From: an uncultured Bacteroidota bacterium
Lineage (GTDB): Bacteria; Bacteroidota; Bacteroidia; UKL13-3
Assembly: GCA_903910445.1 (NCBI GenBank)
Contig: CAIVZR010000005.1
Coordinates: 1-64,000 of the forward strand
Length of the DNA stretch: 64,000 nt
Direction of reading: 5' to 3'
Position numbers and translations under genes: made by a program
The notes under the pieces: generated by a model
Told to the model about the DNA's origin: nothing
Databases searched by the model: none
Seen by the model: only the letters and a program-made list of their open reading frames with translations
Shown here: positions 55,032-63,787 of the stretch, in pieces
Layout: each line of letters opens with the position of its first letter
Numbering within the stretch: the stretch's first letter is position 1

Positions 55032-55095
55032 GAATTGATGTCAATTTAGCGCCTATTGTTAATCGATTCCTCTGCGGTGCTTACGTGTGTTATAT

Positions 55096-55103
55096 TATAT
55101 TTG
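55096..55103 (+). promoter_or_regulatory. Promoter -7 box of ruvB
   Basis: TATATTTG, eight bases before the ATG at 55112, which supports that start and implies a very short leader. Confidence 0.6.
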
Positions 55104-55111
55104 CCTCAAGA

Positions 55112-56137
55112 ATGCGAAACCCAAATTTGAATAACGAAGAGGATCAATTATCGAATACCGATAAGGATTTAGAGCGTGTATTGCGTCCGCAACAGTTCGA
55201 CGATTTTACTGGTCAGGAGAAGATAATTGAGAATTTGAAAATTTTCGTGGCGGCTGCAAAGCAACGTGGAGAAGCATTGGATCACGTTTTATTACATGGC
55301 CCTCCAGGACTAGGTAAAACCACCTTGGCAACCATTATCGCGAACGAATTGGGAGCTTCTATGAAAACCACTTCGGGCCCTGTATTAGAAAAACCGGGCG
55401 ATTTGGCGGGGTTGCTTACCAATTTAGAAACTGGCGATGTGCTTTTTATAGACGAGATTCATCGATTGAGCCCTGTAGTGGAAGAATATTTATACAGCGC
55501 TGTTGAAGACTATAAAATTGATATCATGATTGAATCGGGACCCAATGCCCGTTCGATTCAAATAACGCTTAACCCATTTACATTAATTGGAGCCACCACC
55601 CGCAGTGGCTTACTAACCTCTCCATTGAGAGCGAGGTTTGGAATTAATTCCCGACTCGAGTATTACGATATTAATTTGCTGACTCAAATTGTAAAACGAT
55701 CGGCCATCATCATAAAAACTACCCTACATGAAGAGGCTGCATTTGAAATTGCCAGAAGAAGTCGGGGTACACCGCGTATTGCCAATGCGCTACTTCGCAG
55801 AACACGCGATTTTGCGCAAATCAAGAATAACGGAATCATCGATATAGAAATAGCAAAATATGCGCTCAATGCATTAAATGTTGATGCCAATGGATTAGAT
55901 GAGATGGACAATAAAATACTCTATACCATCGTAGAGAAATTTAAAGGTGGGCCTGTGGGCATCAAAACGATTGCCACCGCTGTGAGTGAAGATGAAGGAA
56001 CCATTGAAGAAGTATATGAGCCTTTCTTAATCAAAGAAGGATATATAAATCGAACTTCCAGAGGTAGAGAAGCCACAGAAAAAGCCTACAAACATCTTGG
56101 TGTATTTCCTAGTTATAAATTAAATCAATTGTTTTAA
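55112..56137 (+). CDS. ruvB: Holliday junction branch migration helicase RuvB
   Basis: A protein of 341 residues from the ATG at 55112. A GTG-initiated extension from 55085 would cover the promoter. RuvB marks are [22 protein letters not shown], Walker [34 protein letters not shown] (Walker B), [19 protein letters not shown] (arginine finger and sensor), and the winged-helix end [15 protein letters not shown]. It drives branch migration with RuvA; ruvA and ruvC are not in the window. A lipoprotein and queG follow with gaps of five and three bases. Confidence 0.97.
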   Translation: MRNPNLNNEEDQLSNTDKDLERVLRPQQFDDFTGQEKIIENLKIFVAAAKQRGEALDHVLLHGPPGLGKTTLATIIANELGASMKTTSGPVLEKPGDLAGLLTNLETGDVLFIDEIHRLSPVVEEYLYSAVEDYKIDIMIESGPNARSIQITLNPFTLIGATTRSGLLTSPLRARFGINSRLEYYDINLLTQIVKRSAIIIKTTLHEEAAFEIARRSRGTPRIANALLRRTRDFAQIKNNGIIDIEIAKYALNALNVDANGLDEMDNKILYTIVEKFKGGPVGIKTIATAVSEDEGTIEEVYEPFLIKEGYINRTSRGREATEKAYKHLGVFPSYKLNQLF

Positions 56138-56142
56138 AGAAT

Positions 56143-56730
56143 ATGCGTACCCATCATTTCGGCTTAATTGGTATTCTATTCATAACCTTGTTCGTTATTA
56201 ACTCTTGTACCACCAACAATAAGGTGGAGAAAAAGCAATCGCCCGAATTTGTTGCTTTCGTTAAGAACTTTGACACTCTCAATTTGCCGTTGATACTAAG
56301 TAATCCTAATTTCCTGAAAAAGAATGTGTATCAATTTCAAACCTTGAATAAGATCTCGCTTGACAACATGCGCGACTTTATGCATATGGATTCATTGATA
56401 CCTTATCCATTGTATTATTTTGGCCAATTGCCAATGCTAGATTCTACCTACTATCTTATCAATTATTTTGAAATTAAGGATAAGGCGAATCCAAGTATGT
56501 GGTGGACATTAATGAAGTTTAATTATTTCGGTGAACTCTTGAGTGAAACGCAAATAAGTTATTGCGTAAAAGATAGTAACGAAATTCGAGAACGTTTCTG
56601 TAAAGTGATGCCCAACTATCAATGTTTCTATCTAGAAACGACTGGCACCTGGAATCCAAAAACGATGATGGTAACCGATACTGTTTTATCTACTAAAACA
56701 GTAAACCTTACCTACGATCAAAACAGGTAA
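56143..56730 (+). CDS. Lipoprotein of unknown function
   Basis: A 195-residue lipoprotein: the leader LIGILFITLFVINSC ends in a clear lipobox with the cysteine at about residue 22, followed by TTNNKVEKKQS. The rest is soluble and shows a beta-alpha pattern (PLILSNPNFLKKNVYQFQTL; MWWTLMKFNYFGELLSETQ). I do not recognise a family. It lies five bases after ruvB and three before queG, so it is co-transcribed with both. Confidence 0.7.
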   Translation: MRTHHFGLIGILFITLFVINSCTTNNKVEKKQSPEFVAFVKNFDTLNLPLILSNPNFLKKNVYQFQTLNKISLDNMRDFMHMDSLIPYPLYYFGQLPMLDSTYYLINYFEIKDKANPSMWWTLMKFNYFGELLSETQISYCVKDSNEIRERFCKVMPNYQCFYLETTGTWNPKTMMVTDTVLSTKTVNLTYDQNR

Positions 56731-56733
56731 TTC

Positions 56734-57654
56734 ATGACTCCAATGAATGCCAATACCCTGAAGCAGCATGCAAAGCAACTTGGTTTTAGTTACTGCGGCA
56801 TAAGCAAGGCCACCGAACTCACTGAAGATGCCAAAAGACTTGAGCAATGGCTAAATCAAGGCAAACAGGGCTCCATGAAATACATGGAAAATTATTTCGA
56901 CAAGCGTATTGATCCTCGCAAACTAGTGGAGGGTGCCAAATCGGTGATCACCTTAATGTATAATTATTTCCCTTCTAAAACTCAAGCTGAGGGAACTTAT
57001 AAAATTTCAAAATACGCGTATGGAGAGGATTATCATACTGTTGTAAAGGAGAAATTAAATCAACTTTGGGTACTTATAAAGGCATCTCGTGGAGAAGCAA
57101 TAGGCCGGTGCTTTGTAGATTCAGCGCCAGTACTTGAGCGCTCTTGGGCATGGCACAGTGGAGCAGGTTGGATTGGAAAGAATGGCAACCTCATAAATAA
57201 ACAGATGGGCTCCTTCTTTTTTTTAGCTGAGATTATTTGTGATCTGGAATTCGAATACGATGCTCCAATAGCTAAAGATTATTGTGGTAGTTGTACCGCC
57301 TGTATTGATGCTTGCCCAACGCAAGCAATTGAGCCTGGTAAGTCAATCAATGGCAGCAAATGTATCTCCTATTTTACCATCGAGTTAAAAGATGCCATTC
57401 CTAAGGAAATGAAGGGCAAATTTCAAGACTGGATGTTTGGATGTGATATTTGCCAGGATGTTTGCCCGTGGAATCGATTTAGCAAAGCCCATGAAGAGCA
57501 TGCCTTTGAACCGAAACCACAGATTCTACAACTTACCCGCGGTAACTGGAATGAATTAAATGAAACCATCTTTAGGGAGCTGTTTGGCAAATCGGCAGTG
57601 AAGCGTACAAAATATATTGGACTGAAGAGAAACATTCAATTTCTGGAGCCCTAA
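56734..57654 (+). CDS. queG: Epoxyqueuosine reductase
   Basis: A 306-residue QueG. It reduces epoxyqueuosine to queuosine in tRNA with a cobalamin and two [4Fe-4S] clusters. The cysteine patterns are [12 protein letters not shown] and [37 protein letters not shown] holds the catalytic aspartate region, and [17 protein letters not shown] is the N-terminal block. It lies three bases after the lipoprotein gene. Confidence 0.95.
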   Translation: MTPMNANTLKQHAKQLGFSYCGISKATELTEDAKRLEQWLNQGKQGSMKYMENYFDKRIDPRKLVEGAKSVITLMYNYFPSKTQAEGTYKISKYAYGEDYHTVVKEKLNQLWVLIKASRGEAIGRCFVDSAPVLERSWAWHSGAGWIGKNGNLINKQMGSFFFLAEIICDLEFEYDAPIAKDYCGSCTACIDACPTQAIEPGKSINGSKCISYFTIELKDAIPKEMKGKFQDWMFGCDICQDVCPWNRFSKAHEEHAFEPKPQILQLTRGNWNELNETIFRELFGKSAVKRTKYIGLKRNIQFLEP

Positions 57655-57684
57655 TACTTATTTTTTGCAATTACTTGATATAAA

Positions 57685-57701
57685 GTTGCAAAATTTGCAA
57701 C
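57685..57701. repeat. Perfect inverted repeat upstream of the CsgG-like gene
   Basis: GTTGCAAA-A-TTTGCAAC is a 17-base palindrome. A further TTGCAA lies at 57665-57670. It lies 131 bases before the ATG at 57832 and could be an operator; it has no T run, so it is not a terminator. Confidence 0.4.
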
Positions 57702-57831
57702 TCCTTCGTTGATTAACTACTCGAAATTCAAAAACTAATTAAAATTCGCCAATATTTTTTTTGGAGTAATCAATATTCAATTTTAGAAAGGCCCTTACTG
57801 CCCTTTGATTTGCATTATAAATTTTATTATC

Positions 57832-58977
57832 ATGAAATCAAGTATTAACACAATCAAACCAATTTTATTTTTGCTACTAACAAGCCTCTATTTATGCGGC
57901 ACAGCACAAACGCCTACAACTTCAGGTAGCAAACCAGCACTCGCGCTTCTCGAAATCGACACTCGAAATACCAATGTCGATAATGAAGAAAATCCAGTAA
58001 CAGCGATTGTAAGAAAAGAATTAGAGAAACTGGACAAATATCAGGTTATGGACAAGTACGATATCGAATACAAAACCACTACTGACAGTTTAAAAACGAA
58101 ATTATGTTTCAGTAAAATTTGTTTAACCAATCTAGGAAAAAAACTAGAGGTAGAAAAGATGTTTACTGGCAATATTGAGGTGATGAGCAAACAAATTATC
58201 ATCACTTTTAAATTGCTAGATGTTCAAAGCAATACCTTCGAAAAAGTACAAATCAATGAGTTCTTACAAATACCTGGTGAAATACGAAACATGATTCAAA
58301 TTACGATGAATAATATGTTCGGTATTGCCAATGATGCAACCCTCATAGCAAAACTCACCAAAAAAGACGATTACGAAAACAGTATCAATACCCCTTATGA
58401 AATTCAACTAAGAAGTGATGGTCCGCGAATTGGCTTTACTATATTTAGTGGCGCAGCTGCTAGTACATTAAATAGAGAGAAAAATGAAGGAGGCTATAAT
58501 GCATATCCATTGATGATTAATTTTGGATATCAGTTTGAAAAGCAATATATAAACTCTGGCAATTTTCAAGCCTTGGTAGAATTTCTTCCAATGATAACTG
58601 GACTCGATCAAGGGTTATTTATTCCAAGCGCCACAGGGATGTTAGGATTTAGAAACAATAAAAACGGATATGAATTTGCCTTAGGTCCAACCTTGAATTT
58701 AGTAAAGAAAGCCCAATTTTATAAAGATTCAAGTGGCGCAGAAATGCTTGCCAATAGCTCAACAAGTACAGATATAACTTATAGTAAATTTGACAGTCGC
58801 GGTTCATTTGCAATTAGCACTTCCTTTATTTTTGCAGTTGGAAAAACATTCAAATCAGGTAAATTAAACATACCAGTAAATTGCTTTGTCGTTCCCACCA
58901 AAGAAGGTTTACGTTTTGGAGCATCCTTTGGATTTAATGCACGAAACAGAATGAATTATAATAATAAAACCGAATAG
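57832..58977 (+). CDS. Exported CsgG/TolB-N-like plus beta-barrel protein
   Basis: A protein of 381 residues from the ATG at 57832; an in-frame ATG lies upstream at 57805. Signal peptide: PILFLLLTSLYLCGTAQ. Residues from about 35 to 150 look like the CsgG/TolB-N type alpha-beta fold (LALLEIDTRNTNVDNEENPVTAIVRKEL, LDKYQVMDKYDIEY, IIITFKLLDVQSNTFEKVQ). The C-terminal half (from about 200) is a small outer-membrane barrel (GPRIGFTIFSGAAASTLN, FALGPTLNL, FGASFGFNAR). The combination suggests a barrel with a periplasmic sensing or assembly domain. A strong terminator follows. Confidence 0.6.
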   Translation: MKSSINTIKPILFLLLTSLYLCGTAQTPTTSGSKPALALLEIDTRNTNVDNEENPVTAIVRKELEKLDKYQVMDKYDIEYKTTTDSLKTKLCFSKICLTNLGKKLEVEKMFTGNIEVMSKQIIITFKLLDVQSNTFEKVQINEFLQIPGEIRNMIQITMNNMFGIANDATLIAKLTKKDDYENSINTPYEIQLRSDGPRIGFTIFSGAAASTLNREKNEGGYNAYPLMINFGYQFEKQYINSGNFQALVEFLPMITGLDQGLFIPSATGMLGFRNNKNGYEFALGPTLNLVKKAQFYKDSSGAEMLANSSTSTDITYSKFDSRGSFAISTSFIFAVGKTFKSGKLNIPVNCFVVPTKEGLRFGASFGFNARNRMNYNNKTE

Positions 58978-59002
58978 CTAACTCTTTAATGAATGAAAAC
59001 TA

Positions 59003-59036
59003 AACCGTTAATGCTGAAACATTAACGGTTTTTTTA
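59003..59036 (+). terminator. Rho-independent terminator after the CsgG-like gene
   Basis: AACCGTTAATG and CATTAACGGTT form an 11-bp hairpin around a CTGAAA loop with a T run. It overlaps the AIM24 stop codon region at 59034. Confidence 0.9.
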
Positions 59037-59774
59037 TGTGATTCGATGCTCCGTATTGCTTAATTCATGGGCTTTATCTCCCACTTTTATGGAGGTATGA
59101 ATCCTATCTGAAAGTCTTGAAAATGGGATACTTTGGAGGTATACTTTCCCAGGTCCTTTTAGTTTCAATAAATTTAATCCATCACCACCGAATAAGGAGT
59201 TCTTAAATCCTCCTAGAAATTGCAATTCATAAGTAACACTTGGTTGCATTGCTATCAAACAGCCCAAATCGATTTGAATAATTTCATTGGATTGAAGTGT
59301 TTTCTCAATTAGAAACCCACCTGCATTTAAGAAGGCAATTCCTTCACCACAAAGCGTTTGTAATACAAAACCTTGTTTGCCAAAAATTCCTGAGCCTACC
59401 TTTTTAGTAAAAGATATTTCCATTGAAATCTCTGACGAAGCACATAAGAAACTATCTTTTGTACAACACATTTCACCATCAAAATCGCTTAAATTTAATG
59501 CTAATATTTTACCTGGGAATGCTGCTGCGAATGCAATCTTCCTGTCAGTTAGTGCATGCCCATTTTTAAATGAAGTGATAAAAAATCTATCACCCATCAC
59601 CATTCTTTTGAAGCCAGATAAAACGCCTGTATCTGTATCATTTTGAATGATAATTCCATCTTCCATATACAACATCGCTCCTGGTTCGGCACGAATTGTT
59701 TCTTGGGCTTTTAATATTATTTCTAAGGTTTGTATTTCTTCACCAGAAATAAGGTAATTAATTGCATTAGACAT
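59034..59774 (-). CDS. AIM24 family protein (TIGR00266)
   Basis: A 246-residue protein made of the AIM24 double beta-sandwich: IILKAQETIRAEPGAMLYMEDGI at the start, FKRMVMGDRFFITSFKNGHA, FPGKILALNLSDFDGEMCCTKDSFL, GSGIFGKQGFVLQTLCGEGIAFLNAGGFL, GLNLLKLKGPGKVYLQS. The gly-rich spacing fits TIGR00266. The family occurs widely; the yeast member affects mitochondrial respiration, but the bacterial role is unknown. It is nine bases after the DUF2721 gene, in the same operon. Confidence 0.9.
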   Translation of the reverse strand: MSNAINYLISGEEIQTLEIILKAQETIRAEPGAMLYMEDGIIIQNDTDTGVLSGFKRMVMGDRFFITSFKNGHALTDRKIAFAAAFPGKILALNLSDFDGEMCCTKDSFLCASSEISMEISFTKKVGSGIFGKQGFVLQTLCGEGIAFLNAGGFLIEKTLQSNEIIQIDLGCLIAMQPSVTYELQFLGGFKNSLFGGDGLNLLKLKGPGKVYLQSIPFSRLSDRIHTSIKVGDKAHELSNTEHRIT

Positions 59775-59783
59775 GTGAGGATT

Positions 59784-60197
59784 TTAGTTGAAATATTTAC
59801 CATTTACACGATCTTCAATGTTTTTCAGTTCAACATTAATTGCTGTAATCGACTGGGTAATTTCGAGTGCCGATAAGACTAATGAAACCGACATTAGGAT
59901 TAGACTCAAAGAAAATACAAATTTGGCAATCAAGGTATATTCTGCAAAGAGTAAGAACATACAAATTACGCTTAACAAAAGGCTCAACACACCAAATAGT
60001 TGCATATTACGTATGAGTGCCAAGCGTTTACGTAAGCTTTGAAGCTGCAGGATGTCATTTTCATCCTTCGTTTTCATATAATCGTCGTGCAATTCACGTA
60101 TCAATCGGGCAATTGCCAGAAACCTATTGGTATAGGCCAGCATCAATAAGGAGGTAGTGCTGAAAAGTAAGGCTGGCGTAGATAGTTCGAGTTGCAT
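59784..60197 (-). CDS. DUF2721 family membrane protein
   Basis: A 137-residue protein with three hydrophobic segments near 8-27, 66-84 and 87-112. STPALLFSTTSLLMLAYTNRFLAIARLIRELHDDY and LQSLRKRLALIRNMQLFGVLSLL match DUF2721, a family of unknown function. A consensus -7 box lies 20 bases upstream. It is followed by the AIM24 gene. Confidence 0.87.
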   Translation of the reverse strand: MQLELSTPALLFSTTSLLMLAYTNRFLAIARLIRELHDDYMKTKDENDILQLQSLRKRLALIRNMQLFGVLSLLLSVICMFLLFAEYTLIAKFVFSLSLILMSVSLVLSALEITQSITAINVELKNIEDRVNGKYFN

Positions 60198-60217
60198 ATT
60201 GTGTAATGGTATTATGA

Positions 60218-60225
60218 CAAATGTA
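60218..60225 (-). promoter_or_regulatory. Promoter -7 box of the DUF2721-AIM24 operon
   Basis: TACATTTG on the minus strand matches TAnnTTTG, 20 bases upstream of the ATG at 60197. Confidence 0.55.
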
Positions 60226-60302
60226 AAGCAATAAAAGTAAAAAAAATGCGTTTTTAGGTTTTAATTAAAATGTTACTTTTACACATTATAAATAGTTTTA
60301 TC

Positions 60303-60539
60303 ATGAAACAGATCTTTACTTCAAATGATTTATTGCGTTATATTTATAAAGAGATGGACACTCAGGAAGAGAAATCCATTGAACAGCAATTATCCCACGA
60401 TTCGGTACTTTCTAATGAGTACCAGGTATTACTCGACGGTATTGCCATCATTGGAAATGCCGATATAGCACCAGGTAGCGAAGTGCTTCATGATTTAAAA
60501 ATGAAGCTCGATCGCAAAACAGCCACCCATTCGGCTTAG
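60303..60539 (+). CDS. Small helical protein, anti-sigma-like
   Basis: A protein of 78 residues from the ATG at 60303; an ATG at 60270 is in frame but gives a hydrophobic leader of 11 residues that looks unrelated. FTSNDLLRYIYKEMDTQEEKSIEQQLSHDSVLSNEY resembles the N-terminal part of small Bacteroidota anti-sigma or regulatory proteins (a helix-loop-helix with an LLRYIYxE start). No transmembrane segment and no zinc motif are visible. It converges on the VWA gene. Function unknown. Confidence 0.65.
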   Translation: MKQIFTSNDLLRYIYKEMDTQEEKSIEQQLSHDSVLSNEYQVLLDGIAIIGNADIAPGSEVLHDLKMKLDRKTATHSA

Positions 60540-60540
60540 T

Positions 60541-61632
60541 TTATTTCAACGTTTTTCTTCGATTTCTTTCAAAATCCTCGAAAATAAAATCACCTAGATT
60601 ATCCAGGCTGCTATAGTACGCCTTACCATTATTAATCTGCGTAAACTCTTTCACAAACTGCTGCAGATAGGGATCCTTGGCAATCATAAAAGTGGTAATA
60701 GGGATATTCAAGCGGCGGCATTGTGCAGCCATCGTCAAGGTTTTATTGATTACTTTCCGATCCAATCCAAAACTGTTTTTATAGTATTTCCCATTTTCCT
60801 TCAGGCAAGTAGGCTTACCATCGGTAATCATGAAAATCTGTTTGTTCTGATTTTTCCTTCTTCTCAATAAATCCATGGCCAATTCAAGTCCTGCGTAGGT
60901 ATTGGTATGGTATGGGCCCACTTGTAAATAAGGGATGTCTTTGATTTCTATTTGCCAGGCATCGTTGCCAAAAACCACCAAATCCAAGGTGTCTTTTTTG
61001 TATTTTGTTGTTATTAGTTCGGCCAGCGCCATGGCTACTTTTTTCGCTGGTGTTATTCGGTCTTCACCATACAAGATCATGCTATGCGATATATCAATCA
61101 TCATTACGGTACTTGTTTGCGATTTATGTTCCTTCTCCTGAACAACCAAGTCGTCTTCGGTGAGTTTAAAATCGTCGATACCATGATTGATATGCGCATT
61201 CCGGAATGAATCGGTATAGTTGATACTCTCCATGCCATCGCCATATTGGAAGGCTCTGAAATCGCTTGTCCACTCATCGCCTGAGCCGGTATGAGGTGTT
61301 TTATGATTCCCATTCTGGCCCTTTTTTAATTTGCCAAAAATTTCTTCTAGGCTACGTTTACGAATTACCTGTTCTGTTTTAGCAGTAATATTAAAACCAC
61401 CATCTGGGGTTTCATCTTCAATAAATCCATTTTGTTTGAGGTCTTCTAGGAAATCGCCCATTCCATAGCTATTATTGGTTAATTCATATTCACGATCGAG
61501 CTGGTTAAGCCACTCCAGTGCCTCATTAGCATTACCATTGGTATAGTTGAGTAATTGTAAAAACAAATCCAACAAATTTTGATATGTTGTCTTGTCGGGT
61601 TTTATAAATTTAGAAAAGAGAAATCCACTCAT
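60541..61632 (-). CDS. VWA domain protein
   Basis: A 363-residue protein with an N-terminal helical region and a C-terminal von Willebrand A domain from about 170. The metal-binding (MIDAS) motif DISHS is in TVMMIDISHSMILYGEDR, a conserved threonine is in GPYHTNTYAGLELAM, and ITDGKPTCL is the third element. Such proteins usually work with a MoxR-type AAA+ ATPase, but none lies in the window. It has no signal peptide and is probably cytoplasmic. Confidence 0.88.
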   Translation of the reverse strand: MSGFLFSKFIKPDKTTYQNLLDLFLQLLNYTNGNANEALEWLNQLDREYELTNNSYGMGDFLEDLKQNGFIEDETPDGGFNITAKTEQVIRKRSLEEIFGKLKKGQNGNHKTPHTGSGDEWTSDFRAFQYGDGMESINYTDSFRNAHINHGIDDFKLTEDDLVVQEKEHKSQTSTVMMIDISHSMILYGEDRITPAKKVAMALAELITTKYKKDTLDLVVFGNDAWQIEIKDIPYLQVGPYHTNTYAGLELAMDLLRRRKNQNKQIFMITDGKPTCLKENGKYYKNSFGLDRKVINKTLTMAAQCRRLNIPITTFMIAKDPYLQQFVKEFTQINNGKAYYSSLDNLGDFIFEDFERNRRKTLK

Positions 61633-61677
61633 AGTTATAGTAGGGAAGAAAAAATCAATGTCTTACAAAATTAGTCA

Positions 61678-62253
61678 TTATCGAGATAAGAATGCAGCAA
61701 ATTCTTTCACAGCCAGTGCCCTATGGGAAATTAAATTTTTCTCCTCAGGGTTCATTTCAGCGAAAGTTTTTTGGTAGCCATCAGGTATGAAAAGTGGGTC
61801 GTAACCAAATCCACCAGATCCTCTTTTTTCATGGGTGATGGTGCCATTAATAATGCCGTTGAAATATGTTTCATTACCATTAGTATCTATATAGCATAAA
61901 ACCGTTCGAAAGCGCGCGGCTCTATTTGTTTTGCCATCTAATGATTGCAGCAACTTATCCATATTCTTTTCATGGTTACCATGTTCGCCAGCATAACGGG
62001 CACTAAATACTCCCGGTGCCCAGTTTAATTCCATCACTTCAAGGCCACTATCATCACTGAAGCAAGGCAGATGGTACTTTTCGTATAAATAACGCGCTTT
62101 TAGTAGGGCATTGCCCTCGAAGGTATCGGCAGTTTCTTCAATATCTTCATTACAGCCGATATCTTTCAAACTGAGTAATTTATATATAACGGGAAGTAAG
62201 GCTTTTACTTCCTCTATTTTATGATTGTTATTGGTGGCGAAAATTAAATCCAT
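61678..62253 (-). CDS. rdgB: Non-canonical purine NTP pyrophosphatase (RdgB/HAM1)
   Basis: A 191-residue RdgB/HAM1. It removes dITP, ITP and XTP from the nucleotide pool. IFATNNNHKIEEVKALL is the conserved start, CFSDDSGLEVMELNWAPGVFSARYAGE is the substrate block, RARF-type positions appear as AARFRTVLCYI, and GFGYDPLFIPDGYQKTFAEM is the last block. The 24-base gap to the HsdR_N-like gene suggests one transcript. Confidence 0.95.
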   Translation of the reverse strand: MDLIFATNNNHKIEEVKALLPVIYKLLSLKDIGCNEDIEETADTFEGNALLKARYLYEKYHLPCFSDDSGLEVMELNWAPGVFSARYAGEHGNHEKNMDKLLQSLDGKTNRAARFRTVLCYIDTNGNETYFNGIINGTITHEKRGSGGFGYDPLFIPDGYQKTFAEMNPEEKNLISHRALAVKEFAAFLSR

Positions 62254-62277
62254 AAATTTTAAGATGTAATAGAAAAA

Positions 62278-62724
62278 TTAGTTAAGTTTTAGATGTTCCA
62301 AAAATTTATATTGTTTAGTACTAAAATCAATTTCGGCATATATATGTTGGAGCCCATTGGTTACCATTAGCAAAGGTACTTGCAAAGTAATATTGTATCT
62401 GGAAATCTGGTCAAATACGGCTTGTGATATGGGAATATGAACTGCTTTGCACTCAATAATGAGCTTTGGCTTAAAGGCTTCATCAAACACAACGATATCG
62501 CAACGGTGGTTCATTTGATTCCATTTCAAAAAATATTCTACCGCAATTTTGTTCGGTGATACCTGATGTTCATTTATTAAAAAATGAACAACATGCTGCC
62601 TTACCCACTCTTCAGGAGTAAGTATCACCATTTTTTTCCTGATAATGTCGAAAACTAAGGTTTTGTGTTCTGAGGTTTGAGTACGAAATTCGTACGTTGG
62701 AAAATTAAGCTCTGGCAGATTCAC
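62278..62724 (-). CDS. HsdR_N-like (type I restriction enzyme R N-terminal) domain protein
   Basis: A 148-residue protein matching the HSDR_N_2 domain alone: LTPEEWVRQHVVHFLINEHQ, then RCDIVVFDEAFKPKLIIECKA, which has the D-x(n)-E-x-K layout of a PD-(D/E)XK nuclease fold. There is no helicase domain, so it is not a restriction subunit by itself. It is GTG-started, and a TAATTTTG box (62729-62736) sits four bases upstream. In many Bacteroidota this gene is next to holA, as here. It may be a solitary nuclease-fold protein; activity is unproven. Confidence 0.85.
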   Translation of the reverse strand: MNLPELNFPTYEFRTQTSEHKTLVFDIIRKKMVILTPEEWVRQHVVHFLINEHQVSPNKIAVEYFLKWNQMNHRCDIVVFDEAFKPKLIIECKAVHIPISQAVFDQISRYNITLQVPLLMVTNGLQHIYAEIDFSTKQYKFLEHLKLN

Positions 62725-62728
62725 TTTT

Positions 62729-62736
62729 CAAAATTA
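62729..62736 (-). promoter_or_regulatory. Promoter -7 box of the HsdR_N-like gene, adjacent to the GTG start
   Basis: TAATTTTG on the minus strand, with AAAA between the box and the GTG at 62724. Confidence 0.55.
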
Positions 62737-62751
62737 ATGTAATTTTACTAC

Positions 62752-63780
62752 ATGGCTAAAACGGCGAAAGATATTACTCCAGAAGAGATTATTAAACGTG
62801 CGAAAAATAATGATTTTTCGAATGTATACTTTCTTCATGGAGAAGAGCCTTACTATATTGATGTTATTTCCGATTATTTCGAAAATGAGTTCATGAATGA
62901 GATGGAGAAGGCATTCAATCAAACAGTGATGTACGGGAAAGATGTTGATGTATATGGAATTATCAATGCTTGCCGTCGCTTTCCAATGATGGCCGATAAG
63001 CAGCTGATATTGGTAAAAGAAGCACAAAATATAGCCATCAAAGAATTAGAGAAACTGCAATCGTATATAGAGAATCCATTAAGTTCTACTGTATTGGTAC
63101 TTTGCTATAAGCACAAGAAAATGGATGGCAGAAGTAAATTACTTAAGGTAGCGAAGGAAAAGCATCTTGTGTTTGAAAGTGCACCCATAGCCGATTACAA
63201 ATTACAAGGATGGATAGAGAGCTATTGTAAATCAAAAAACATCAATATTCAGCCATTGGCCTGCGTAATGCTAACCGACTTTCTGGGCAATGATTTGAGT
63301 AAGGTTGTAAATGAAATTGATAAGCTGCTTATCAATATCAAAAACCATGCAGAGATAACGGCCCAGCATATTGAGAAATATGTTGGTGTAAGCAGAGAGT
63401 TTAATACCTTCGAATTACAGAATGCCATTGGAGCGGGTAACTTTTTCAAGGCACAAAAAATTGTGCGATATTTTGCAGCGAATCCAAAGGAAAATTCAAT
63501 CATCCCCGTACTCTCCTCTTTATATAATTTCTATGGAAAAATTTTAGCAATACATAACAGTAAAGATTATTCAGAAAAAAATATAGCCACCGTGGCTGGA
63601 GTACATCCATTCTTCGCGAAAGACTATGTGAAGGCGTGTAATACCTACCCAATGGACAAGAGCATCCGGGTGATTGGATATTTGCATGAATTCGACCTGA
63701 AGAGCAAAGGGGTTGGAAGCACCGATATTTCGGATGGATCCCTATTAAAAGAATTGGTATTTATGATTATGAAACTATAA
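62752..63780 (+). CDS. holA: DNA polymerase III subunit delta
   Basis: A 342-residue HolA, the clamp-loader delta subunit that opens the sliding clamp. NVYFLHGEEPYYIDVISDYFENEF is the usual start, YSFLIL-type AAA+ positions are degenerate as expected, RRFPMMADKQLILVKEAQNI, VLCYKHKKMDGRSKLLKVA and FLGNDLSKVVNEIDKLLINI fit the family. VGVSREFNTFELQNAIGAGN is the domain III start. It is divergent from the HsdR_N-like gene. Confidence 0.93.
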   Translation: MAKTAKDITPEEIIKRAKNNDFSNVYFLHGEEPYYIDVISDYFENEFMNEMEKAFNQTVMYGKDVDVYGIINACRRFPMMADKQLILVKEAQNIAIKELEKLQSYIENPLSSTVLVLCYKHKKMDGRSKLLKVAKEKHLVFESAPIADYKLQGWIESYCKSKNINIQPLACVMLTDFLGNDLSKVVNEIDKLLINIKNHAEITAQHIEKYVGVSREFNTFELQNAIGAGNFFKAQKIVRYFAANPKENSIIPVLSSLYNFYGKILAIHNSKDYSEKNIATVAGVHPFFAKDYVKACNTYPMDKSIRVIGYLHEFDLKSKGVGSTDISDGSLLKELVFMIMKL

Positions 63781-63787
63781 AATATCA

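Noticed and set aside
62734-63027. A 97-codon minus-strand frame inside holA
   Set aside because: It overlaps the conserved start of holA and has a random, cysteine- and histidine-rich composition.
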